A DNA stretch of 64,000 nucleotides from Plasmopara viticola (lineage: Eukaryota; Oomycota; Peronosporomycetes; Peronosporales; Peronosporaceae), in assembly GCA_001695595.3 (NCBI GenBank), contig MBPM02000019.1, positions 806,001-870,000 of the forward strand. Direction: 5' to 3'. This document shows, in pieces, positions 11,247 through 20,789 of the stretch (position 1 is the stretch's first letter; each line of letters starts with the position of its first letter). Position numbers and translations under genes: made by a program. The notes under the pieces are model-generated. The model made no database searches, was not told where the DNA came from, and saw only the letters and a list, made by a program, of their open reading frames with translations.

Positions 11247-14200
11247 ATGGACACGAAACTCAGTCTCGATTCAGCGGATGCATTAATGGCACAAGGTCCT
11301 GATGCGCTTCACGATTATGTTGCAGATAAAGTGCAAGCTGCACTGGGCAAACCCATGCCTCAGATGGAAGTCCGCTTCCAGAATTTGTCCATTTCGGCCA
11401 AGGTTTTCGTTTCAACCCACTCAGACGCCAAGTCTCAATTGCCAACACTCTACAATACTGTCAAACGAGCAGTTGCTAAGATGAACATCAACAACCACTC
11501 GACCGAGAAAACAATTCTCAAGAATGCCAATGGCGTGTTTAAACCAGGAAAGATGACACTTATTTTGGGTCGGCCTGGTTCCGGCAAGTCGACGCTCATG
11601 AAGGCACTAAGTGCTCGCTTGCCACTTGATAAAAACGTAAGCATCGACGGAAAGATGACATACAATGGCCTTCCTCAAGCCGACGTCATGGAGCGGTTAC
11701 CACAGTTGGCAGCGTACGTACCCCAACGAGACACGCACTTTCCATCGTTAACCGTAAAAGAGACGCTCGAGTTCGCCCACGTTTGTTGTGGGGGTGCGAA
11801 TCCAACGTATTACAAAAATCTCGTCTCAGAAGGCACAGTGGACGAAAAGAGGGCGGCATTGGATGCACTGACGGCACTGGACGCCCACTATCCGGATGTC
11901 ATTGCCAAACAACTCGGACTCGATAGCTGCAAAGACACGATGGTGGGCAATGCAATGCTTCGTGGGATCTCGGGTGGGGAACGAAAACGGGTGACCACTG
12001 GTGAAATGGAATTTGGAATGAAGTACATGACATTCATGGATGAAATCAGTACCGGCCTTGACAGCGCTGCAACGTTTGACATCATCAGTATGCAGCGTGG
12101 AATTGCGAAATCGTTGCAAAAGACAGTAATCGTTGCACTTCTTCAACCTTCACCCGAGGTCTTTGAGCTTTTTGATGACGTCATGCTTTTGAACGACGGC
12201 GAAGTCATGTACCATGGATTACGCGACCAAGCTGTACCCTTTTTCGAAAGCTTGGGCTTTCGACGTCCAGCTGATCGTGATGAGGCCGACTTTCTCCTCG
12301 ATTTGGGTACACACGAACAATACCGCTACGAAGTCGACCTCCCATTGACAATGTACCACCACCCACGGTCAGCCAGTGAGTTTGCCGACCTGTTTCGCCG
12401 TTCACCCATTCATCAGCGAATGCTTCGAGCCTTAGAAGAGCCACACGCGTCTCAACTCGGGGAGAATATTAGTCTGCTTACGGATGATGTGCCAGAGTTC
12501 CGTCATGGATGCTGGAAAAACACACGGACGCTCGTGAAGCGCCAACTGTTACTAACTTTGCGCAACACTACCTACCTTAAAGGCCGTCATTTTGTGATCG
12601 CAGTGATGAGTCTCATCTACTCGAGTACCTTCTGGCAAGTCGATCCCACAAACATTCAAGTCGTAATGGGCGCTTTATTTCGAGCGACTGTGTTTCTCGC
12701 ACTTGGCCAAATCGCGCAAATTCCGACGTTCATGGCAGCCCGAACTGTCTTTTACAAGCAACGCAGCGCCAATTTCTACCAAACATCCGCGTACGTGCTG
12801 GCATCGTCAATGGCTCAGATCGTAATTGCCGTTGCTGAAAGTATTCTCTTTGGGACTTTGATCTATTGGATGAGCGGCCTCGTGGCAACTGCTCAGGCCT
12901 TTGTCTGCTACATTCTCTTGCTCGCGCTCACAAAATTAGTGTCTTCGTCTTGGCTCTTTCTCCTGACGGCCATGTCGCCGGATTTACAAATTGCCAAGCC
13001 ACTTGCGACAGCCACGACGTTTTTCTTTACGCTGTACGCTGGTTTTATCATGGCAAAGGATACAATTCCCGACTGGTTGATGTGGACCTACTGGATCAAT
13101 CCCATGGCGTGGTGTCTTCGTGGCCTTGCAGTGAATCAGTACCGGGCAGCCAAGTTTGACGTCTGTCTTTATGAGGGTGTGAACTATTGCACGAACTTTA
13201 ATTTGACCATGGGCGAGTATTATCTGGCTCAATACAACGTTCCGTCTTCAAAGGTTTGGGTGTGGACAGCCATGCTCTATATGCTCGCAATGTACGCCAC
13301 GTTTCTCGCATTGGGCCACTACGTGCTGGAACATCATCGCTTTGAAAGTCCTAAGCACACCATCATTGCAACAAAAGACGTAAAATCCGACGAGACGTAT
13401 ACGTTGGTCGCCACACCAAAGTGTTCCAGCACTAGCTCCTCTGAACGAGCTTTTGCGCTTACTATTGAACGCAAACGGCATTTCAAACCTGTCACGATTG
13501 CGTTTCAGGATTTGTGGTACTCAATTCCAAAGCCTGGACACCCGCACGAGTCGCTGGATTTGCTGAAAGGAATCAATGGATTTGCAAAGCCCGGCACAAT
13601 GACTGCACTCATGGGCTCGTCTGGTGCTGGCAAGACGACGCTCATGGACATCATTGCCGGTCGGACCACGGGTGGCTCGATTAATGGCAAAATCTTTCTG
13701 AACGGCTATGCAGCAAACGACCTGGCAATTCGTCGATGTACGGGCTATTGCGAACAAATGGACATTCACTCGGAATCAACGACATTCCGTGAGGCGTTGG
13801 AGTTTAGTGCTTTTCTTCGTCAAGACAGTAGCCTTCCAGATCATATAAAACATGACTCTGTCGAAGAAGTCCTTGATCTACTAGACTTGCGCACTATTGC
13901 GGATCAAATCGTGCGTGGCAGTTCCGTAGAGCAGATGAAGCGTCTGACGATCGGCGTGGAACTAGCTGCCCAACCCAGTGTGTTGTTCCTCGATGAACCA
14001 ACGAGCGGATTGGATGCTCGTTCGGCAAAGCGCGTTATGGAAGGCGTGCGCAAGATCGCGGATAGTGGACGGACGATCATTTGTACCATTCACCAGCCTT
14101 CGTCCGAGATCTTTGACCTGTTTGACCAATTATTATTGCTCAAGCGTGGTGGAGAGACCGTTTTTGTGGGCGAACTTGGCGACAAGGGTCGCAACGTGGT

Positions 14201-15344
14201 CGAGTACTTCGAGTCGATTCCTGGTGTCACGTCGTTGCCGGAACAGTACAATCCCGCCACGTGGATGCTCGAGTGTATTGGTGCTGGTGTCAACAATGTC
14301 GGGTGGAGTACGATGGATTTTGTCAAATGTTTCGAGAACAGCAAAGAGAAGCGCATTTTGGACCGAGAAATGACACGCGCTGGGATCACTGTCCCGACGA
14401 CTCATGTTCCCAACTTGAGTTTTCAAGCAAAACGTGCTGCTAGCTCATGGACACAAGCCACGTTCTTGACGAGACGCTTCATGCGCATGTACTGGCGGAC
14501 CCCCACGTACAACTTGACACGTTTCGTGATCGGGCTTTTCGTTGCGTTGCTTATCGGCTTGAGTTACGCACACATGGAGTATGCGACTTACCAAGGTATC
14601 AATGATGGAGTCGGTATGCTCTTTTTGACGACGCTATTCACGGGCATGGTCTCTTTTAACGGCGTGCTTCCAATCACCTCTGCTGATCGTCCTGCGTTCT
14701 ATCGTGAACGTGCGTCACAGACGTACAATGCGCTCTGGTATTTTATGGCATCGACGATCGTCGAAATTCCGTATGTAGCGATGAGCTGTCTGGTGTTTAC
14801 TGCGATCTTCTTTCCGTTGGTGGGCTTTGTCGGCTTGAAAACAATGCTGCTTTACTGGCTAAGTCTTTCACTCATGGTGCTACTACAGACTTACATGGGT
14901 CAGCTCATGATCTATGCATTGCCCAGTCTTGAGCTGGCAGCAATTTTTGGCACGTTAATCAACTCCATCTTAATTTTATTCATGGGGTTTAACCCCCCAG
15001 CTGAGTATATTCCGACTGGCTACCGATGGCTGTACTCAATCACCCCTCAGCGGTACCCACTTGCTATTCTATCGGCCATAGTCTTTGCCGATTGCCCAAC
15101 CGCACCGACATGGGATCGCAATCTCCGACAATATCTTCACGTTGGCTCCGAGCTTGGCTGTCAACCTGTAGAGAAACTTCCTCTCTCTATTGACCATGTT
15201 ACCGTCAAAGAATACGTCGAGTCGGTGTTTGAAATGAAGCATGACGAGATTGGAAAGTACTTTGGCTACATTTTGCTCTCTATCGGAATTTTGCGTCTAC
15301 TAGCACTGCTGTCGCTCCGCTACCTGAACTATCAAAAGATATAA
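11247..15344 (+). CDS. PDR-type ABCG (full-size) transporter, intact tandem copy 2
   Basis: An intact single-exon pump of 1365 residues from the ATG at 11247, or 1389 residues if the in-frame ATG at 11175 is used. I prefer 11247 because of the promoter-like motif between them. Numbering from 11175: NBD1 has Walker A GRPGSGKST (about 132-140), signature ISGGERKRV (about 265-273) and Walker B YMTFMDE (about 284-290). TMD1 follows at about 480-740. NBD2 has Walker A GSSGAGKTT (about 814), the PDR-type signature VEQMKRLTIGVEL (about 917) and Walker B VLFLDEPTSGLD (about 935). TMD2 occupies about 1110-1385. Unlike fungal Pdr5, NBD1 keeps its Walker A lysine. The family exports drugs, lipids or plant toxins across the plasma membrane; the substrate is unknown here. 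It is the only functional member of a three-copy local array. Confidence 0.95.
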   Translation: MDTKLSLDSADALMAQGPDALHDYVADKVQAALGKPMPQMEVRFQNLSISAKVFVSTHSDAKSQLPTLYNTVKRAVAKMNINNHSTEKTILKNANGVFKPGKMTLILGRPGSGKSTLMKALSARLPLDKNVSIDGKMTYNGLPQADVMERLPQLAAYVPQRDTHFPSLTVKETLEFAHVCCGGANPTYYKNLVSEGTVDEKRAALDALTALDAHYPDVIAKQLGLDSCKDTMVGNAMLRGISGGERKRVTTGEMEFGMKYMTFMDEISTGLDSAATFDIISMQRGIAKSLQKTVIVALLQPSPEVFELFDDVMLLNDGEVMYHGLRDQAVPFFESLGFRRPADRDEADFLLDLGTHEQYRYEVDLPLTMYHHPRSASEFADLFRRSPIHQRMLRALEEPHASQLGENISLLTDDVPEFRHGCWKNTRTLVKRQLLLTLRNTTYLKGRHFVIAVMSLIYSSTFWQVDPTNIQVVMGALFRATVFLALGQIAQIPTFMAARTVFYKQRSANFYQTSAYVLASSMAQIVIAVAESILFGTLIYWMSGLVATAQAFVCYILLLALTKLVSSSWLFLLTAMSPDLQIAKPLATATTFFFTLYAGFIMAKDTIPDWLMWTYWINPMAWCLRGLAVNQYRAAKFDVCLYEGVNYCTNFNLTMGEYYLAQYNVPSSKVWVWTAMLYMLAMYATFLALGHYVLEHHRFESPKHTIIATKDVKSDETYTLVATPKCSSTSSSERAFALTIERKRHFKPVTIAFQDLWYSIPKPGHPHESLDLLKGINGFAKPGTMTALMGSSGAGKTTLMDIIAGRTTGGSINGKIFLNGYAANDLAIRRCTGYCEQMDIHSESTTFREALEFSAFLRQDSSLPDHIKHDSVEEVLDLLDLRTIADQIVRGSSVEQMKRLTIGVELAAQPSVLFLDEPTSGLDARSAKRVMEGVRKIADSGRTIICTIHQPSSEIFDLFDQLLLLKRGGETVFVGELGDKGRNVVEYFESIPGVTSLPEQYNPATWMLECIGAGVNNVGWSTMDFVKCFENSKEKRILDREMTRAGITVPTTHVPNLSFQAKRAASSWTQATFLTRRFMRMYWRTPTYNLTRFVIGLFVALLIGLSYAHMEYATYQGINDGVGMLFLTTLFTGMVSFNGVLPITSADRPAFYRERASQTYNALWYFMASTIVEIPYVAMSCLVFTAIFFPLVGFVGLKTMLLYWLSLSLMVLLQTYMGQLMIYALPSLELAAIFGTLINSILILFMGFNPPAEYIPTGYRWLYSITPQRYPLAILSAIVFADCPTAPTWDRNLRQYLHVGSELGCQPVEKLPLSIDHVTVKEYVESVFEMKHDEIGKYFGYILLSIGILRLLALLSLRYLNYQKI

Positions 15345-15350
15345 AAAAAG

Positions 15351-15548
15351 TTGTATCCGTACACTTGTAATATAAAGTCCGCACCGGCATTGGCAAGAGC
15401 ACCCGCAGCAGCATCCCAGATCGTGATTTTTCCGCCAGCATCTCAGACAGAGTTTGATGCAGCTGTGCAGGCATGGTTTGCGATGACGCCCGGAGAGCGA
15501 GCAGCTGCAGAGTACAAGAAATGGGAAGGTTTAGATGCCGCAAGTTGA
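15351..15548 (+). other. Unrecognised coding-like open frame after ABC copy 2
   Basis: A frame without an ATG ends in an alanine-rich, then acidic/aromatic tail (FDAAVQAWFAMTPGERAAAE, then WEGLDAAS and stop). Its reading is largely kept in unit A except for one nonsense change, so it probably once encoded protein, perhaps the last exon of a lost gene. An AAG just before its conserved part (about 15378) could be a former acceptor site. I do not recognise the family and see no upstream exons. Confidence 0.35.
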
Positions 15549-15717
15549 TGCACAAGTTGATGTCAACAATGCATACAATGTGGCTTCGAACTGCTGAATT
15601 AATTATTGCTTGCGCATTAAACGTGTGGTGTTCACCAGTAATTCTTTATGCACCTTGGAGGTAGGATTTTATAGGGTGGAGGGAGCGCTGATTATATCGT
15701 CAATGATAATGTCAATG

Positions 15718-15936
15718 TCAAAGTCGGATGTTTCGGGGTGTTTTGAACGACGTTCCGTTGGCAAGAAATCGAAACCGCATGTGTACTAGGTGGAATGGAT
15801 GGGGTTTGCTCTCAAAATTTATAACAATAAAGTGTGTGCCGTCTGCTTCACTCATGCGGAAACCCATCGGGATTCCATGAAATCCAAATAGCGAAATCGG
15901 TCGGCCATCTATCAACTCATTGTAATGAAAAATTTA
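15718..15936 (-). pseudogene. Multicopper-oxidase-like fragment, unit B
   Basis: This is the counterpart of 7520-7738. The frame has no ATG and runs FHYNELIDGRPISLFG, GFRMSEADGTHFIVINF, KPHPFHLVHM, and ends after FKTPRNIRL. The HPFHL motif preceded by an IVINF strand resembles the last cupredoxin domain of multicopper oxidases. The strand is opposite to its neighbours. It is too short to function and is probably a relic that predates the duplication of the unit. Confidence 0.35.
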
Positions 15937-16116
15937 AAGGTCAGGGCTGTTAAAAATCGCTTTGCCCTTTGTTAACAAGATAACATACGTTTTCTCCCTA
16001 CTACCATGACCCTGAAAAATGATTCAATCTAGTAAATCAAGGACGAAATTAACCAAACCAACCTCTTTTTCGAGGAAGACAACCCTTTTGTCTGTGTCAA
16101 AACGTGTTTAGATAGC

Positions 16117-18841
16117 ATGGATGCTGCCTCTGCAGGAGAGGATCCCGTGTTGGGTCCCGTGTTGGGTCCCGATACGAGTCTCAACATCCTAGCAAAAGGC
16201 ATCGCCACGCTCTCGTTTCTTATATTCGGGCTGGTCTACTATTTCTATTTCTTGTACCACCACAAACCCATCCCATCCCCCTCCCCCAGCGTCGACCCAA
16301 CCTCGCGGTTTATTTTATTTGTAAAGTATGTCATTTCGGATCATGAGACGGTGCTGTTCGTCACAAGTGAAGCCTATGTGACGCCGTTTCAGCTGTTATA
16401 CAACGCCCTTCAAACGCCACTCTACATTGTCAATTTGGCGCAAACGGCTGGTGGTGCCAAAGTCCTCGACGTGTTACGCGAAAGGCTTTCAAAAGAGGTT
16501 TCGAACGAGTTTTTGTTCGTCAGAGGTCAGCTGATAGGCGGAAGCAAGGAGCTACGGAATCTTCTAATCAAAGGACGAAAAGACGAGCTTGGGGACAAGT
16601 GTGACTGGACTCATGTTCGAGTTGATTCAACCATGGACACTGGCTTCATGGCACTCGATGCTTTAACGAGCTTCCAGTGTGTTAAAAAAAACAAAAAGAG
16701 GAAAAGATGAGCGTGATGCTGGAAGCGAAACCGCTGCATACACCCCAGGAGCTTTGCAGTTTTAACGTGACGAACCTCGTCAAGTGCTGCGTGTCTATGG
16801 CGCTGCATGCGAGGAACCCACGACGACGCAGTAGATTGTTAGTCTGTCACGACATGAAAGGAGGATATTTAGGGGATCGTTTAAAACAAGGTTGCGACGA
16901 CTTTGACGCGTATCGATTCTACCAATGGGATCTAGTGGACGTGTTTGTGTACTTTGGACATGCCCTTGTTTGCCTACCACCGTGTGGGTGGATTGCTGCT
17001 GGTCATCGTCATGGGACTCGTGTTCTGGGTACCTTTTTGACCGAAGGTGACGATGGTACCGAACGATGCAAGGAAGTGTTTCAAAATGCGCAATCGGCCG
17101 AGGTGAGTTCACGATACGTGCTTGTATCCAATGTATCATAATTTGGGATTGTCATGGCACTGATGCTATTGCTGTGGGTTGCAGACATTTGCACTAAAGC
17201 TGGCAGCTATTGCTTGCCACGGCGGATTTGATGGCTAGCTCATCAACATTGAAAACGACGTGCCATCTGAGCTCGTAGTCCACCTTGATTTATTTTTGTG
17301 AATTCTTCAAAAGGAGCTTCACCTCTTAAATCCACGAGCTCAAATTGTTTGGTATGGTAGTCTCTCAAGATCAAGCAAACGCAGCTCTTACGTTCGCTTG
17401 GACGAATGCAACACGGACTTTTTTCGTCATGTCAATGGGTTTTATGCAGACTATGGCTGGCGATCTGATGACGCCAGATTCTCAGCAGCTTTTTATCTCG
17501 ATCGTCGCTACGACGTGTACATGGGCATTGATGTATTTGGACGGCATAATATGCTTGGAGGTGGAAAGATGAATTGTAGCGAGCCACTTCGCGTGGCGTG
17601 GAACGCTGGCGTCTCGGCCGCTCTCTTCGCCCTAGAATGGACATACGAGTGTTACCAGTACGAAGAAGAAGAAGAATTGGTTGTTGTTGAAAATCGATTC
17701 TGAAGTGCTAATCGGGAAAGCTGGAAGGTTAAAGGTCCGTGTTTTGATGCGCTTGGTGGCCGAAATTGCCTATACACTGCGTTTAACGTTGGTCGAGGCA
17801 AGGGTATGTGGCTCGAAGGATCGCGTGTAGGGTCTTCACCGTAATCTTATTTGACAGAATTGGACATTCAGCCCGACAACGCGCTGCATGCTGGAAAGAC
17901 TTTCACGAATGCGTTGGGGTATATAAAGGCTGTCATCTCGCACGATACAGCTTTTCCCGGTGGTGCAAGTGTGCAATTGCAGGTAAAGACAGATGGGTAG
18001 TGTACTACTTGCTGCCACAATGCTGATATTTGTATCGTAGGGTCAATTAATGGATCGCGAGAAGGCATATTTCAAGCTTTTCGACGTGGATATAGAGCTT
18101 TCTTCGCGCCGCACAATGGAAATCTCCTACACAATTGCGACGCGTGATGACTCGGTGTGTCTACTAGTGCTGACAGTGTGTCCAGGTTTCGATCGTGCTA
18201 CACATTACATAATTTTACGCTCGATGGATGAGGACTCGGACCTGGGCGTTCACTCACGTCACTCGGACAATACTAAAACTTTGTCAAAACTTGCAAAAGC
18301 CTCGAAAAAAAAACATTTCTATCTGCCCATTTGTACCGAGCATTTCAATGTCAATATCGGTAATGGTGATGCGGTACAAGGTATGATTGAAAATTGGTGT
18401 AAGAAGACGTATCGTTTAGGTGGGCAATTTTGGAACGAAAAACATATAGTGGAAATTGGGGTTTTGTGCACCCAGAAAAAACGAAAACCTTTCGAAGAAC
18501 AAAACTACTTTTTGGCTTACGTTGGAGAAGTCTGTGTTATCGGTAATAGTGGCAAATCTGACGCCAACGCGGTCCACCAAGGCGTACATAGCCAGCCAAA
18601 GGCTTGCAAGGACGTGAGGATCACGTTTTTTGAACGCAACAGTTTTGATCTAGTATCTTTTGAAGTGCAATGGGCTTTAACGTCGGAGGGAGTACTCGTG
18701 CGCTACGTGGTGGTATTTGCTTGCACTCAAGGCGGCGAGCGAAGCTACGTGGGTAAAAGCTTTGACAATTCTTTGTGGGTCGAGAATTGTCAGAGCGAGG
18801 AAACCCCAGACTCGTCAAATTACCTCACGCTCGAATTGTAA
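16117..18841 (+). pseudogene. GH85 endo-beta-N-acetylglucosaminidase-like, tandem copy B, dead
   Basis: The ATG at 16117 opens a frame with a short tandem repeat (DPVLGPVLGPD), one membrane helix (about residues 25-50, FLIFGLVYYFYFLY), a proline/serine linker and about 130 residues of unknown fold. The GH85 domain follows: PLHTPQELCSF, LLVCHDMKGGYL, AYRFYQWDLVDVFVYF, the catalytic INIEN block and IDVFGR. Exon 1 ends at 17102, the first intron is 17103-17184, and the second intron is 17983-18040 (GTAAAG donor, CGTAG acceptor). Lesions are a 1-bp loss in an A-run near 16683 and stops at 17236-17238 (TAG for Trp), 17299-17301 (TGA for Cys), 17701-17703 (TGA for Trp) and 17842-17844 (TAA for Trp). 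The last exon, from 18041 to the stop ending at 18841, is open. Its lesions do not coincide with those of copy A, so the parental gene was probably intact at duplication. Confidence 0.88.
17103..17184 (+). other. Intron 1 of GH85 copy B
   Basis: The donor is GTGAGT and the acceptor TTGCAG, length 82 nt, phase 0. The same position and length (8871-8952) are kept in copy A. Splicing joins QSAE to TFALKL and restores the GH85 reading frame. Confidence 0.8.
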
Positions 18842-19228
18842 AGCGTGTCATGGACTGGGCAGTGTGGTACAGATGTTTGTCGATTGTTTATCGACGAGAA
18901 TACGCGCCTTTAAAAACTGAATTCCTTAAATTGCTTCTGTCTGGTAATATCATTATAACATTTGCTAAATTGTGATCGCTAAAACACAAAAAAGAAGTAT
19001 CATTACTTACGGTAGAATTGCTACAAGCCCTCGATGTATGATTTAAACGAGTAGAAAGTTTGCCAATAGTAACAAGCTCTATTTGTATTGATTAAAACTT
19101 GTTCGAAATTTTTTTACTCGAGTACAATATTTTGCCGATAATAAAATAACCTGCGGATTCCATTACTACAATTAATATTACATGTTCTGTTGGTATCGAC
19201 TAAAACTTGCTCGATATTTTTTACTCTA
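18842..19228. other. AT-rich intergenic region after unit B
   Basis: No gene is recognised. Homology to the end of unit A stops at about 18965. The rest is AT-rich sequence up to the inverted repeat at 19229. Confidence 0.5.
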
Positions 19229-19640
19229 TATTGTATTGTATTGTATTACGTTATCGCGTTGCCAAGTTATGCACGTGCTAGGCTCTATGGCTAGTCCACG
19301 GCATAGAGTGGTGTCCGCATACGTCGGGTCTCGTTCGGCGGGCAGTGCAGCCAGCACCGAGGCCGTGAGGGTCTTCCATTATTTTGTGTGATTCTGACTT
19401 GGTAAGAGCCCAGGTGGCGCCCTAGTGCTGGAGACCGTCGCGTCGAAAGTGAGACTCGTTAGAGACCTGCAGATGCCCGATCACCTGCCCGAAGCGCGCG
19501 AGCATTTAGCCCCCGCGCTTGGAAGGAGGGTACTCTATATCTTTATATATTGCATATACTGTAAGTATTGTTTTCAAAGAAATATTATTCTGAGTACCCT
19601 TTTCTTTGGGCGACATCGTGACGAAAAATATACTCGTTGA
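19229..19640 (+). repeat. LTR-like repeat, right copy of the inverted pair
   Basis: Positions 19229-19355 are the inverted partner of 1-131. The repeat probably continues to about 19640, but the window gives no second copy with which to fix that end. It starts with TGTATTGTATTG. No primer-binding site or retroviral genes adjoin it in the expected place, so a solo or truncated LTR is the simplest reading. Confidence 0.55.
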
Positions 19641-20531
19641 TTGCTTAGATAACGTCTTTTAAAGATCCATGAAGAGCGCCTTTAAGCAAATGGCCATGAC
19701 AGTACAATACCACCGGCTTCTTTAGGCGATTGTGCAAAGCTTTAAAAGCTTCGCCTTGAATTTTAAAGAGCTACTTTGTGATACTAAATCGCATCACGCG
19801 ATTTGTTAAAGACTAGGTAACCAAACTGATAGTTGATCACCGACTGTACGTCGAGTATTGAACGACCAAATACACTTTCAATGATTATGTAACTTTTCAG
19901 AATGCAACAGTGTCGAATCATTTGTTCTTGATCTGCCACTGGTCGGCTTCCTCTCGCCACAACATTGACAAATATGGACACGAATGTGGGTCTGGACTCG
20001 GCCAATGCACCGATGGCACAAAGACCCGACGTGCTGCACCATTATGTTGCACACAAGGTGCAAGGTGCAATGGGTTAGATCATACCTCGGGTGGCTACAA
20101 TTTGTCCATTCTGGCCAAGCTTTTCGTCTCGACCCAGTCGGACACTAAGTCTCGATTACCACCACTCTGCAATACTGCTTAACAAGCGATTGCTTAGATA
20201 AACACTCATCACCAATCGACTGAGAATATAATTTTTAAGAATGCCAGTGGCGTCTTAAGACCAGAAAAAAATTACACTACTTTTGGGTCAGCCTGGTTCA
20301 GGCAAGTCGTCGCTTATGAATCTGCCAAGTGGTACTTGCCACTTGATAAACGTAAGTATCAACGAAAAGATGACATACAATGGCATTCCTCAAACCGACA
20401 TCATGAAGCCGCTACCACAGTTTGCAGCGTACGTGCCTCAACATGACACGCATTTCTCATCCTGAACCATTAAAGAGACGCCCAAGTTTGCCCACGATTA
20501 TTGTGGGAGTGGAAATTCAAAGTATCAAGAA

Positions 20532-20536
20532 AATCT
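20532..20536. repeat. Target-site duplication AATCT, left side of the Copia element
   Basis: AATCT at 20532-20536 and again at 25137-25141 directly flanks the two LTRs. In the intact transporter the same site reads AAAATCTCG once, so the five bases are a true insertion scar. Confidence 0.85.
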
Positions 20537-20744
20537 TGATAAATAGACGGCAAATCGAACAGTATATTAATCACACTGTTGTCTCCCATGCGGTGTTTAT
20601 AACGCTTGGGTAGCTTCGCCTGTCTGTTCTAAAATACTCATACTCCATCTTGTCGTATCATATGTTCCGTCACTTGGCCGTCGTCAACCCATTATGGGCT
20701 GACGACGGCCAAGTGATGAACCAACGACAGTGCTCCTCCCAATA
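20537..20744 (-). repeat. Copia 3' LTR (element on the minus strand)
   Basis: This is a 208-bp repeat matching 24929-25136. Both start TGATAA.TAGACGG, share CACACTGTT.TCTC, and end TGCTCCTC.CAA.A on the plus strand. The outer end here has mutated from CA to TA. It contains a strong internal hairpin (20671-20715). Confidence 0.85.
20671..20715. repeat. Hairpin inside the left Copia LTR
   Basis: CACTTGGCCGTCGTCA pairs with TGACGACGGCCAAGTG (16 bp). The stem extends inward by CCCA/TGGG with one mismatch, leaving a loop of three bases. The equivalent hairpin in the other LTR keeps most pairs. Confidence 0.8.
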
Positions 20745-20759
20745 CTCCCACTCACTTTT
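20745..20759 (-). other. Candidate polypurine tract of the Copia element
   Basis: Read on the minus strand, AAAAGTGAGTGGGAG lies directly against the 3' LTR, where the plus-strand primer of LTR retrotransposons is expected. Confidence 0.5.
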
Positions 20760-20789
20760 GTTGCTTCCACGCCTCGCTTAATGTGATGC

